Assembly (NCBI GenBank): GCA_001917815.1
Contig: MNES01000063.1
Location: forward strand, 23,696-87,695
Origin: Chloroflexi bacterium 13_1_40CM_65_17
Lineage (GTDB): Bacteria; Chloroflexota; Dormibacteria; Dormibacterales; Dormibacteraceae
DNA length: 64,000 nucleotides
Direction of reading: 5' to 3'
Positions within the stretch are counted from its first letter, which is position 1. Every line of letters begins with the position of its first letter. The position numbers and the translations under genes were made by a program. Below, in pieces: positions 34,581 through 42,909 of the stretch. The notes below the pieces were generated by a model. That model was not told where the DNA came from. It searched no databases and worked only from the letters and a program-made list of their open reading frames with translations.

Positions 34581-35220
34581 CTCTCTTCTGGCTCTCCTTG
34601 ACTTCATAGGTGCAGTCGCTCGCCGCCTCGCGCATCCACGTGGATCGGATAACGGGGGCCCCAAGCAGCCGTTCGTACATCTGCTGCTCGTTCAGGCAGG
34701 GCAGGCCGGTGCGGGCGGCGACGTCCTGGATGGGGCAGTTGCAGTGGCGGATGGCAAGCCCGCCCCCCGGCGCTTCGACCACCTCGGCCATGTGGCCGTG
34801 CTCGGTGGCGAGCTTCGCCAGCTCGCGGACTCTTCCTTCAAAGTCTAGCCCGGCCAGCCTGGGGGCGTACTCGGCCTCGAGGCGGGCGGCGCGGCGCTCG
34901 AAGAAGCGCTTCAGCTGCTCGTCGGACAGGAACTCCACCAGGTCCGTCGCCAGCTCGCGGTGGGCGTGCGGGAAGTGCTCGTAAGCGGCCGGGGCGAGCT
35001 TGTAGACGTTCTCGGGCCGCCCACGCCGGTGCTCCTCGGCCGGCGCGACCGAGGCCAGGCCGTCTGTCTCGAGGGCCTCCATGTGGCGCAGGGCGCCTTG
35101 CTTGGAGATCTCCAGGTGGGCGGCAACCTCGCCCAGCGAGGCGTGCCCCCGAGTCTTGAGGAAGGCGAGGATGGTCTCACGCCTGGAATCCACGAGTTGA
35201 TTGTATGAGTTTTTCAACAT
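34573..35220 (-). CDS. sufR: SufR-type Fe-S-sensing repressor
   Basis: A 215-aa winged-helix regulator. The N-terminal HTH reads HASLGEVAAHLEISKQGALRH, and the C-terminal half holds four Cys (HCNCPIQDVAARTGLPC and ASDC) of the kind that ligate a [4Fe-4S] cluster in SufR. In cyanobacteria and actinobacteria SufR represses the suf operon when its cluster is loaded. It is the first gene of the operon, so autoregulation is expected; a 7-bp inverted repeat overlaps its start codon. Translation could also begin at an in-frame GTG nine codons in. Confidence 0.9.
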
Positions 35221-35231
35221 GGACGTTGAAA
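35212..35231. promoter_or_regulatory. Candidate SufR operator
   Basis: TTTCAAC-N6-GTTGAAA, a perfect 7-bp inverted repeat with a 6-nt centre that covers the sufR ATG. Its right arm also contains the TTGAAA -35 of the divergent gene, and on the minus strand TATTTC (7 nt before the ATG) overlaps it. One protein bound here could control both directions. Confidence 0.5.
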
Positions 35232-35255
35232 TACGTCGTGGCGAGCGCTTACTCT
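35226..35255 (+). promoter_or_regulatory. Sigma70-like promoter, leaderless gene
   Basis: TTGAAA (35226-35231), 18-nt spacer, TACTCT (35250-35255), then 7 nt to ATG 35263. No Shine-Dalgarno. Confidence 0.5.
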
Positions 35256-35262
35256 CGGGCCC

Positions 35263-36417
35263 ATGCGCACGGTGCTGGTCGGGATCGTCGCCGCTGACAT
35301 GGCCCTGGCCCCCCTAACGGCGAGCGCTGCCGCCGACCCAAGCTGGGAGCAGTGGCAGACGGTGGCCGGCGTCTTCGACTTCGGTGGACCACGAAGCGAT
35401 GGATCCCTGCTGGTCGCCGGGTCGCCCAACCTGTATCTGGCCGACCCCGCGGGTAACCTCGCCCCGTTTGCAAGCGGGCCGGGCGGCTACCACCCGGCGC
35501 CAGGGGCTGAGGCATATGTGGCCGTTTCGCCCGGCCTGCATGTAGGAGCGGCCGGGTGCGATTTCATTCAAGACGAGACCTTTGTGCTCCGCCTGCAGCC
35601 GCCATTCGGTATCGATCGGCTCGCCGCCACGGGCGAGAATGCGGGCAGCTTCGCCACCGTCAGCGGGGTCACCTCGCTCAACGGGATCGCCTTCGACAGC
35701 ACCGGCGCATTCGACCACCGTCTGCTCGCAAGCGGAGGGTCTGGTGGCAAGACCGTCATCGCGGCCGTCGACTGTCGCGGGACCGTTCAGCCGATCACGA
35801 GCTCAGCGCCCGCACTCGAGGGCGGGCTGGCGGTTGCACCGCTAGGGTTCGGCGTTTTCGGAGGCGACCTGATCGCGCCCGACGAAGTGGGCGGAAGCAT
35901 CTACGCGATCGCTCCAGACGGAAAGCTCGCCACGATTTTGAAGCCCTCGCTGCCGACCGGTGGCGACATCGGAGTCGAGAGTCTCGGGTTCGTGCCGACC
36001 GGTTTGTTGAGAGGTGGCATGGTTTATTACGCCGATCGCAAGACGCAAGGAAATCCGCATCCCGGAACGGACAGCGTGCTGCGCCTGCCGTCCTCGGACC
36101 TCGTTGCCGCAGGCGTGCAGGAAGGCGACCTGCTCGTCGCCACAGAGGGTGGCGCCGCGCTGATCGCGGTGCATTGTGCGGATTCGTGCCGCGAGATTCC
36201 TGTGGTCAGCGCGCCGACGACCGCGCACGGCGAGGGTCACATCGTGTTTACGATCAACAAGATCGCACCCAGCCCCACGCCGAGCGCCAAGGCGAGCCCG
36301 AAGCCGGTCGCGCAGCCGGCGAGCTCGAGTCCAAACGTCGGCATTCTGGCGTTGGCCATCGCAGCCGGCGTCGTTGTTTCTGCCATACGGTTCTTCCTTC
36401 GCCGGCGTCGCCGCTGA
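35263..36417 (+). CDS. Exported, C-terminally membrane-anchored protein
   Basis: A 384-aa protein with a short N-terminal signal sequence (cleavage probably near SASAAA), a ~290-residue beta-rich domain with repeated strand-turn units (NLYLADPAGNL, SIYAIAPDGKL, LLVATEGGAALI) like a propeller, a Pro/Ser linker (PSPTPSAKASPKP) and a C-terminal TM helix ending in RRRRR. Three isolated Cys-containing turns (GAAGCDF, AVDCRG, HCADSC) may form disulfides. Unknown function; it shares its promoter region with the suf regulator, so it might respond to the same signal. Confidence 0.8.
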   Translation: MRTVLVGIVAADMALAPLTASAAADPSWEQWQTVAGVFDFGGPRSDGSLLVAGSPNLYLADPAGNLAPFASGPGGYHPAPGAEAYVAVSPGLHVGAAGCDFIQDETFVLRLQPPFGIDRLAATGENAGSFATVSGVTSLNGIAFDSTGAFDHRLLASGGSGGKTVIAAVDCRGTVQPITSSAPALEGGLAVAPLGFGVFGGDLIAPDEVGGSIYAIAPDGKLATILKPSLPTGGDIGVESLGFVPTGLLRGGMVYYADRKTQGNPHPGTDSVLRLPSSDLVAAGVQEGDLLVATEGGAALIAVHCADSCREIPVVSAPTTAHGEGHIVFTINKIAPSPTPSAKASPKPVAQPASSSPNVGILALAIAAGVVVSAIRFFLRRRRR

Positions 36418-36421
36418 TGCT

Positions 36422-36940
36422 GTGAACGAGGATCTCACCGCCCTCGACGATGCGGATCTCGAGCGCCGCGTGGCCGCGGTGCGAGATCGCATGCGGCCGG
36501 TCGAGGAACAGCTGGCGTCGCTGCGCGGGGAGCGCGACCTGCTCCTGACCGAGCGGCGGCGCCGCGAGCGCAATGCGCACCGTGAGTCGCGAGCGGACTT
36601 GAAGGCAGCAATGCGCGAGGGAAAGTTTCCGACCATCGCCGAGCTGGTCGCGGGCAGCCAGGCAGGGGCGCTGGACGCCTACGCGTTCAACCTCAAGACT
36701 GGCGGTGAGGTGCGGCTGGGCTACCCGGGTGCCCGTATGCAGAGCCTCACCTTCACCGACGGCGTCCAGGTCGCCCAGGCCGCCGACCTGGCCGCTGCAG
36801 CACGGCTGTATTCGGCGGGCTGGGACCTGGGCAGCCCCGGGCGCCCTGGTGTCAGGGTCCATTTCCCGGGGACGCGCCAGGAGCGTCTGGTCCCCGTGGA
36901 CGAGGTATTCGCCCGGCCGAAGGACGCAGGCGCTCCGTAA
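36422..36940 (+). CDS. Coiled-coil protein, unknown
   Basis: A 172-aa cytoplasmic protein. Residues 1-60 are a charged amphipathic helix (DLERRVAAVRDRMRPVEEQL, then a run of Arg/Glu) typical of a coiled coil; residues 70-170 are a compact domain with VHFPGTRQERLVPVDEVF. The GTG lies 4 bases after the preceding stop, so the two genes are probably co-transcribed. No family recognised. Confidence 0.6.
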   Translation: MNEDLTALDDADLERRVAAVRDRMRPVEEQLASLRGERDLLLTERRRRERNAHRESRADLKAAMREGKFPTIAELVAGSQAGALDAYAFNLKTGGEVRLGYPGARMQSLTFTDGVQVAQAADLAAAARLYSAGWDLGSPGRPGVRVHFPGTRQERLVPVDEVFARPKDAGAP

Positions 36941-36980
36941 CCCCCGCCCGCCTCCACGCGTTGGGTCGTGCGGGAAACCG

Positions 36981-36986
36981 TAGAAT
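36981..36986 (+). promoter_or_regulatory. -10-like TAGAAT before class A PBP
   Basis: TAGAAT 17 nt before ATG 37004; the same hexamer precedes tig and clpP. Confidence 0.35.
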
Positions 36987-37003
36987 CTACGCGCTCCCCC
37001 TCC

Positions 37004-39193
37004 ATGGCTCGAAACGTTCCTGAGAAGATCAAAACCAAGGGGGGCCATCGCCCTCGGGCGCGGGTCCACGCAGGCTGGTCGCCGATCGGGCAGCGGCTGC
37101 GCCGAACCGCCCTCCTGCGAGGCCTCGGGGTCTTCGTCGCCGTGGTCCTGGTCGTTGGATTCGCGGTCGACGCATACGCGCAGTCGTTCTTCGACAGCCT
37201 GCCCTCGATCCAGGGCCTCGACAGTTCGTCGTTTGCCGGCGACACGCTGGTCACGGACCGCAACGGCGTGCTCCTCGGGGACGTTGGCAACCACGGCGAC
37301 CACCGCCTGGCCGTGCGGCTCAAGAACGTTTCGCCCGTGATGATCCAGGCCACCGTCGCGATCGAAGACAAGGGTTTCTATACCAACCCCGGTTTCGACA
37401 TCCAGGGCATCATCCGCGCCGTCCTCGACGACATCCGCGCGGGCCACATCGTCGCCGGCGGAAGCACGATCACCCAACAGCTCGCCAAGCAGCAGTTCCT
37501 GACTCCGGACCAGACGATCTCTCGAAAGGTCAAAGAGGTCGCGCTGGCACTTGAGCTGAGCCAGGCCTACTCCAAGGACCAGATCATGGAGCTCTACCTC
37601 AACAAGAGCTTCTACGGCTCGCAGTCATACGGCATCGAGGCCGCTGCCCAAAGCTACTTCCACATATCAGCATCCAAGCTCGACCTCGCGCAGTCGGCGG
37701 TGCTCGCCGGACTGCCACAGGCGCCCACCGAGTGGAACCCGGTGCTGCACCCGGAAGCTGCCAAGCTCCGGCAGACCGAGGTCCTACAGGCCATGCTCCG
37801 CTTGAACTTCATCACACAGGACCAAATGGACACGGCGCTCGCCGAAAAGCTCACATATCAGGCGCCGATCAACACCTTCTTGGCTCCGCACTTCGTCGAC
37901 TTCGTGCTTGAAGAGCTGAGGCAGCTCGGATTCAAGCCTGGTGTTCAGCAGCTGAACGTCAAGACAACGCTCGACTACCCCCTGCAGCAAATGGGCGAGG
38001 GAGTGGTGCAGGCCAACCTTGCCCACTGTCTTGCGCCTCCATCGTGCGATCCGAAAGGGCGCCTGTCCTCTGGTCTGATCGCCGAGAGTCCGACGAACGG
38101 CGAGATCTACGTGATGGTCGGTTCGCCTGACTACAACGCCCCGGGAGGGCAGTTCAACTGGACGACGACGCCACGCAACGTTGGCTCGTCGGTGAAGCCT
38201 TACACCTACGCCGCCGTGATCAACGCGCGCGCGGCCACAGTCGACACGCCGGTATATGACGGGCCGAGCCCCCTCATCTACAAGGACGCGTACAGCACGA
38301 CGAAGTTCTACAACTACGACAGCAGGTCCCACGGCGTCCTGCCTCTTAAGGAGGCGCTGGGCAACTCGCTCAACATCTGTGCCGTCAAGGTCGAGCTGTC
38401 GATCGGCGTGCCGGCAGTGCTTTCCTTCTATCGCAACATCGGCGTCCAGCCCCGCTACATCAATGCAGACGGCAGCTACGACACGCGGGCGCCGGCCGAC
38501 GAGTACGGCCCCAGCGTGACCCTGGGCGGCTACCCGATCACCCTGCTGGAGCATGTCGGTGGCATGGCGACGATCGCAAACCAGGGCGTCTATCACACGC
38601 CGGAAGCGATCCTGCAGGTGACGGATTCCCACAGCCAGGTCCTCTACCGGACGCACGCGGACCAGCGGGCTCGCCAGGCTATCGATCCAGGGGTGGCGTT
38701 CATCATCGCGACAGTCATGGCCGACGACAACAACCGCGCCAAGATCTTCGGCTACAACAGCCCACTCCACTTTCCGGACCGTATCGTGGCCGCGAAGACG
38801 GGCACCTCCGACGACTTCAAGGACGCCGCCACCGTCGGCTTCACGCCGGATCTGGCGGCCGTGCTCTGGATCGGCGACATCCTTGACATCACCCATACGA
38901 TGGTCAGGGGCTCCGACGGAGTGTTCGTCGCCACGCCCGGCTGGCACACCTTCATGTCCAACGCACTCGGTTACATCAAAGCTCCCGGTAACCGCTGGTA
39001 CTCGCCGCCCGCAAACGTGGTGGCCGGCCCCAACAACAGCTGGTACCTGAGCGACACAAAGAACATCCCGCGGCTCCCCGGCGACAACCCGCCGAGCCCG
39101 ACCCCGACGCCCATCAACATCAATGTGCCGCCCGACCCGGGAACCGGTCCGGTTCTGGCGAGCCCCGTCCCGACGCCCTCGCCTCATCCCTAG
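37004..39193 (+). CDS. Class A penicillin-binding protein
   Basis: A 729-aa bifunctional peptidoglycan synthase. Short basic cytoplasmic tail, one TM helix (about residues 34-56), then a GT51 transglycosylase with the catalytic Glu in AIEDKGFYTNPGFDI, GGSTITQQLAKQ and RKVKEVALALELS, then a transpeptidase with SSVK (acyl Ser), SLN and KTGTSDD. The C-terminal ~50 residues are Pro/Thr-rich (PSPTPTP) and probably span the wall. It polymerises and cross-links glycan outside the membrane. It stands between unknown genes and tig, away from the mre cluster. Confidence 0.95.
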   Translation: MARNVPEKIKTKGGHRPRARVHAGWSPIGQRLRRTALLRGLGVFVAVVLVVGFAVDAYAQSFFDSLPSIQGLDSSSFAGDTLVTDRNGVLLGDVGNHGDHRLAVRLKNVSPVMIQATVAIEDKGFYTNPGFDIQGIIRAVLDDIRAGHIVAGGSTITQQLAKQQFLTPDQTISRKVKEVALALELSQAYSKDQIMELYLNKSFYGSQSYGIEAAAQSYFHISASKLDLAQSAVLAGLPQAPTEWNPVLHPEAAKLRQTEVLQAMLRLNFITQDQMDTALAEKLTYQAPINTFLAPHFVDFVLEELRQLGFKPGVQQLNVKTTLDYPLQQMGEGVVQANLAHCLAPPSCDPKGRLSSGLIAESPTNGEIYVMVGSPDYNAPGGQFNWTTTPRNVGSSVKPYTYAAVINARAATVDTPVYDGPSPLIYKDAYSTTKFYNYDSRSHGVLPLKEALGNSLNICAVKVELSIGVPAVLSFYRNIGVQPRYINADGSYDTRAPADEYGPSVTLGGYPITLLEHVGGMATIANQGVYHTPEAILQVTDSHSQVLYRTHADQRARQAIDPGVAFIIATVMADDNNRAKIFGYNSPLHFPDRIVAAKTGTSDDFKDAATVGFTPDLAAVLWIGDILDITHTMVRGSDGVFVATPGWHTFMSNALGYIKAPGNRWYSPPANVVAGPNNSWYLSDTKNIPRLPGDNPPSPTPTPININVPPDPGTGPVLASPVPTPSPHP

Positions 39194-39202
39194 CCCGAAC
39201 TA

Positions 39203-39222
39203 CGGTCCGTAGAATCGGACCG
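39203..39222 (+). promoter_or_regulatory. tig promoter inside an inverted repeat
   Basis: CGGTCCG-TAGAAT-CGGACCG: 7-bp perfect arms with the -10 hexamer (39210-39215) as the centre, and ATG 39225 nine nt after the hexamer. Either an operator around the -10 or the stem of a PBP terminator that doubles as promoter. Confidence 0.45.
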
Positions 39223-39224
39223 CG

Positions 39225-40544
39225 ATGCCTCCATCTCTCTCGGTGACCACCGAGCAGCTGCCCAAGAGCCAGGTGGGCATGACCATCGATGTGCCCGCCG
39301 AGACCGTCGACGCGACGTACGAGCGGGTGCTGAACAGGTTGGCGTCACGCTCCAAGCTGGAGGGATTCAGGCCAGGCCGCGCGCCGCGCGCGCTGGTCGA
39401 GGCCCGGCTCGGCCCCGCCGTCCTTCGCGAAGAGGTGGTCGAGACGATGGTCCCCGAGGTGCTCCGCCAGGCGCTGGAGGAGAAATCCATCAACCCCATC
39501 GACAACCCCGACGTGGAGGTGGTCGAGCTCGAGCGCGGGCGGCCGGCGCGGCTCAAGGCCACGGTCAGCGTGATGCCGGAGGTCACACTCGGGGAGGCGG
39601 CGTCACTGAAAGTGGCCACACCCTCGGTCGAGGTCACCGACGAAATGCTCGAGCGGCGGCTTCAGGCCGTGCGCGAGCCGATGGCGGAGATCACGCCCGT
39701 CGACCGTGAGGCGCGCTCGGGCGACGTCGCGGTGATCGATGTCGAAGTCGAGGCTGATGGTCAGGTCGTGCCCTCTGAGTCGCGACAGGCGATGGAGGCC
39801 GAGCTGAAAGAAGGTGTCCTGCTGCCCGAGCTGCTCGAAACGATTCCCGGCGCCAAGGTGGGCGAGACGCGCTCCGTCACTGTGAAGTTTCCCGATGACT
39901 ACGGCGAGCCAAGGCTTGCCGGCAAGGACGGCACCATCAAGATCACAGTGCAGGGGGTCAAGGAAAAGGTCCTGCCCGACCTCGATGATGCGCTCGCCAA
40001 GCAGCTCAGCGACGGCAAGCATGAGACGGTCGAGGCGTATCGAGGCGCCACGCGCGAACAGCTCGAAGAGTCCGCCAAGGAGCTGGCGCAGCTGGCTCGC
40101 GAGCAGGCGGCTGTCAAGGCGCTGGTCGATGCATCTGAGGTTGATATCCCCGATGCGCTGGTGGAGCGGGAGCTTGCCAGTCACCTCGACTCGCTCGACC
40201 GGAGCCTGCACCGCCAAGGCCTTCGCCTCGATCGTTATCTCGAGTACCTGGGCAAAACCCCCGACCAATGGATTGCGGACGAGAGGCCCGAGGCGGAGGC
40301 GCGCCTCAAGGTCGACCTCGTTCTCGACGAGTTCGCGAAGCGCGAGCACATCGAGCCCACCGAGGAAGAGATCGACCGCTTCATAGACGAACAGGCCGCC
40401 AAGGACGAGGAGCTCAAGGGCCGCCTGGACGAGTTGAAGCGGGGGCCGAACTCGCGCCGCTTCTTTGTCTCTCGGCTGCGCCGTCTGCGAGTCCTGGAGC
40501 GGCTTTCCGAGGTCGCGGGCCACGATGTAGGCGCGCAGACTTGA
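39225..40544 (+). CDS. tig: Trigger factor
   Basis: A 439-aa ribosome-bound chaperone. The N-terminal ribosome-docking signature is GFRPGRAPRALVE, followed by an FKBP-type PPIase domain (about residues 155-245, VKFPDDYGEPRLAGKDG) and an alpha-helical C-terminal chaperone arm rich in Glu, Lys and Leu. It binds L23 at the exit tunnel and shields nascent chains. It starts a tig-clpP-clpX cluster, a common arrangement linking folding and degradation. Probably leaderless. Confidence 0.96.
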   Translation: MPPSLSVTTEQLPKSQVGMTIDVPAETVDATYERVLNRLASRSKLEGFRPGRAPRALVEARLGPAVLREEVVETMVPEVLRQALEEKSINPIDNPDVEVVELERGRPARLKATVSVMPEVTLGEAASLKVATPSVEVTDEMLERRLQAVREPMAEITPVDREARSGDVAVIDVEVEADGQVVPSESRQAMEAELKEGVLLPELLETIPGAKVGETRSVTVKFPDDYGEPRLAGKDGTIKITVQGVKEKVLPDLDDALAKQLSDGKHETVEAYRGATREQLEESAKELAQLAREQAAVKALVDASEVDIPDALVERELASHLDSLDRSLHRQGLRLDRYLEYLGKTPDQWIADERPEAEARLKVDLVLDEFAKREHIEPTEEEIDRFIDEQAAKDEELKGRLDELKRGPNSRRFFVSRLRRLRVLERLSEVAGHDVGAQT

Positions 40545-40566
40545 CGGAATCCCCGGAGTCGATGTC

Positions 40567-40572
40567 TAGAAT
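40567..40572 (+). promoter_or_regulatory. -10-like TAGAAT, leaderless start of clpP
   Basis: TAGAAT, 6 nt, GTG 40579. This spacing favours GTG 40579 over GTG 40576. Confidence 0.45.
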
Positions 40573-40578
40573 GGGGTG

Positions 40579-41256
40579 GTGCCTGACATGAACCGAATAC
40601 AGCGCCCGGCCGGCTACCTGGTCCCGATGGTGGTCGAGAACACAGGGCGCGGCGAACGTGCCTTCGACATCTACTCGCGTCTGCTCAAGGACCGCATCGT
40701 CTTCATCGGAACGCCAATCGACGACCAGGTTGCAAACCTGGTGGTGGCGCAGCTCCTGTTCCTGCAGTCCGAGGATCCCGAGAAAGAGATCGCCCTGTAC
40801 ATCAACAGTCCCGGCGGTCAGGTCACTGCAGGCCTGGCGATCTACGACACCATGCAGTACATCCGGCCGCCGGTCTCGACCATCTGCATCGGCATGGCTT
40901 ACTCGATGGCCGCGGTGCTGCTGGCCGGCGGTGCTCACGGTCACCGCTACGCCCTCCCGCATGCCAACATCCTCATCCACCAGCCGTGGGGCGGCATGCA
41001 GGGCCAGGCCACCGACATCCAGATCCACGCCAAGGAAATTCTGCGCACCCGCGAGCAGTTGAACCAGATCCTCGCGCGCCACACCGGCCAGAAGATCGAG
41101 AAGGTCACGCAGGACACCGAGCGCGACTACTTCCTGACCTCAGAGGCGGCGAAGGAGTACGGCTTGATAGACGACATCATCCTGACGCCGACCAAGCCCG
41201 CCGACAAAGAGAAGGAAAAAGAAAGGGAGAAGGAGAAGGTGGCCGCGACCCCATGA
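40579..41256 (+). CDS. clpP: ATP-dependent Clp protease proteolytic subunit
   Basis: A 225-aa serine peptidase forming the degradation chamber used with ClpX. The triad is visible: Ser in [14 protein letters not shown], His in [11 protein letters not shown] and Asp in the [10 protein letters not shown] segment. Tyr stands before the nucleophile where Ala is usual. A C-terminal tail of about 20 residues is almost only Lys and Glu. GTG 40579 chosen from the -10-like site; the N-terminal segment [17 protein letters not shown] resembles the axial-loop region. Its TGA overlaps the next ATG. Confidence 0.95.
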   Translation: MPDMNRIQRPAGYLVPMVVENTGRGERAFDIYSRLLKDRIVFIGTPIDDQVANLVVAQLLFLQSEDPEKEIALYINSPGGQVTAGLAIYDTMQYIRPPVSTICIGMAYSMAAVLLAGGAHGHRYALPHANILIHQPWGGMQGQATDIQIHAKEILRTREQLNQILARHTGQKIEKVTQDTERDYFLTSEAAKEYGLIDDIILTPTKPADKEKEKEREKEKVAATP

Positions 41257-41447
41257 TCTTTCGCAGGAAGGGCAAGAGCGGCGAGGTCAAGAGGCACAAG
41301 CCGACGTGCTCCTTCTGCGGTAAGTTGCAGGGTCAGAGCGGCGTCCGGCTCGTGGCAGGCCCTGGCGTGTTCATCTGCAGCGAGTGCATCAGCCTTGCCA
41401 ACGAGATCCTGTGGGGCCATAATCCCCCGGCGCCTGCATCCTCGTAA
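41253..41447 (+). CDS. Stand-alone ClpX-type C4 zinc-finger protein
   Basis: A 64-aa protein: basic N-terminus ([16 protein letters not shown]), then a C4 zinc domain with CSFCGK and VFICSEC, separated by [14 protein letters not shown], then a short tail. It is nearly the same as the zinc domain at the N-terminus of ClpX 20 bases downstream ([20 protein letters not shown]). In ClpX this domain dimerises and binds adaptors and substrates. The ATG overlaps the clpP stop (ATGA), so it is made together with ClpP. It could act as a free adaptor or a competitor of the ClpX domain. Confidence 0.8.
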   Translation: MIFRRKGKSGEVKRHKPTCSFCGKLQGQSGVRLVAGPGVFICSECISLANEILWGHNPPAPASS

Positions 41448-41466
41448 TGGATACAGCTGAGGACCA

Positions 41467-42744
41467 ATGAACGAAAGAGAGGACCGACGCCGCTACACGC
41501 GCTGCTCGTTCTGCGGCAAGGGGCAGGACCAGGTTCGCAAGCTGGTCGCCGGTCCCGGAGTGTTCATCTGCGACCAATGCATCGACCTTTGCCAGGAGGT
41601 CCTCGAGGACGATAACCGGTCGGCCGGCACGAAGAAGCAGAAGACCGGCTTCATCCCCAACCCGAAGACGATCTGCGCCGCGCTCGACCAGTACGTGATC
41701 GGGCAGGACCGAGCGAAGAAAGTGCTCTCGGTTCAGGTCTACAACCACTACAAGCGCATCTCAGCATCGAAGTCGGTCGGCGATGTGGAGCTGACGAAGT
41801 CGAACGTTCTGCTCGTCGGGCCCACCGGCTGCGGCAAGACCTACCTCGCGCAGACGCTGGCGAAGATTCTCGACGTCCCGTTCGCGATCGCTGACGCGAC
41901 CAGCCTCACCGAGGCTGGTTACGTAGGCGAGGACGTGGAGAACATCCTGCTGCGTCTGATCCAGGCCGCCGACTTCGACATCAGCCGGGCCGAGCGCGGG
42001 ATCATCTACATCGACGAGATCGATAAGATCGCGCGCAAGTCCGACAACCCGTCGATCACACGCGACGTCAGCGGCGAAGGCGTTCAGCAGGCGCTGCTGA
42101 AGATCCTCGAGGGAACGGTCGCCAACGTTCCGCCACAGGGCGGCCGCAAGCACCCGCACCAGGATTTCATTCAGATCAACACCACCAACATCCTCTTCGT
42201 CTGCGGTGGTGCGTTCGACGGGCTGGAGAAGGTTGTCGAGCAGCGCATTGGCCGGCGTGCCATCGGCTTTGGAGCGCCCCACACCAAGATCGAGCGCAAG
42301 GCGGTTTCTGAAACGCTCAAGCACATGCAGCCTCAGGACCTGCTTAAGTACGGGTTCATCCCCGAGTTCATCGGGCGCCTTCCAATCATCGTGACCCTGC
42401 ACCACCTCGACCAGCAGGACATCGTGCGCATCCTCACCGAGCCGAAGAACGCGCTCGTGAAGCAGTACCAGAAGTTCTTCTCGCTCGACAACGTCGAGCT
42501 TGTGTTCCAGAAAGGGAGCCTCGATGCGATCGCGGAGCTCGCACTCCTGCGCGGCACCGGCGCACGCGCTCTGAAATCGATCATCGAGGAGGCGCTGCTC
42601 AACTCGATGTTCGAGATCCCCTCACGTCCTGAGATCAAGCGCTGCTTGATCTCGGAGCGTTCGATCCGCGAAGCCCTGGAACCCGAGTTCGAGTTCAGCG
42701 AAGAGGGCGACGGGCCGGCCCGACTGGTCGGCGAATCAGCTTAA
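41467..42744 (+). CDS. clpX: ClpX unfoldase
   Basis: A 425-aa AAA+ unfoldase. N-terminal C4 zinc domain ([16 protein letters not shown]), Walker A GPTGCGKT, pore loop [11 protein letters not shown], Walker [11 protein letters not shown], sensor-type arginines in the C-terminal small domain ([16 protein letters not shown]), and an IGFG loop near residue 275 for docking to ClpP. It unfolds tagged proteins and threads them into ClpP. A weak GAGG lies 7 nt before the ATG. Confidence 0.97.
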   Translation: MNEREDRRRYTRCSFCGKGQDQVRKLVAGPGVFICDQCIDLCQEVLEDDNRSAGTKKQKTGFIPNPKTICAALDQYVIGQDRAKKVLSVQVYNHYKRISASKSVGDVELTKSNVLLVGPTGCGKTYLAQTLAKILDVPFAIADATSLTEAGYVGEDVENILLRLIQAADFDISRAERGIIYIDEIDKIARKSDNPSITRDVSGEGVQQALLKILEGTVANVPPQGGRKHPHQDFIQINTTNILFVCGGAFDGLEKVVEQRIGRRAIGFGAPHTKIERKAVSETLKHMQPQDLLKYGFIPEFIGRLPIIVTLHHLDQQDIVRILTEPKNALVKQYQKFFSLDNVELVFQKGSLDAIAELALLRGTGARALKSIIEEALLNSMFEIPSRPEIKRCLISERSIREALEPEFEFSEEGDGPARLVGESA

Positions 42745-42790
42745 GATTTGAGCATCATGTGCCGCGACGAGAGCGTCCAGGGGTCCCCGC

Positions 42791-42875
42791 GAACTCTCGG
42801 CGAAGCCGCCGAGTTCGTGGTGCCTGTATCTGTAGCCTCGCCGGCACTGTCGCGCTAAGCGACCGTCAGCCGGCG
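42791..42875 (+). promoter_or_regulatory. Structured valS leader, two hairpins
   Basis: The 165-base gap before valS contains GAACTC...GAGTTC (42791-42816, inner CGGC/GCCG, GAA loop) and a longer hairpin CGCCGGC...GCCGGCG (42839-42875) with an inner GTCGC-GCTAA-GCGAC. Between them, GTGGTGCC at about 42818-42825 faintly recalls the T-box core. A leader before an aminoacyl-tRNA synthetase invites a T-box reading, but no specifier stem was identified. Confidence 0.3.
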
Positions 42876-42909
42876 TCCTCCACCCCCGACCCCTAGACCA
42901 AACACGCCC

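Noticed and set aside
42791-42875. Firm T-box call for the valS leader
   Set aside because: No stem I with specifier loop and only partial match to the T-box core; kept as a low-confidence structured leader.
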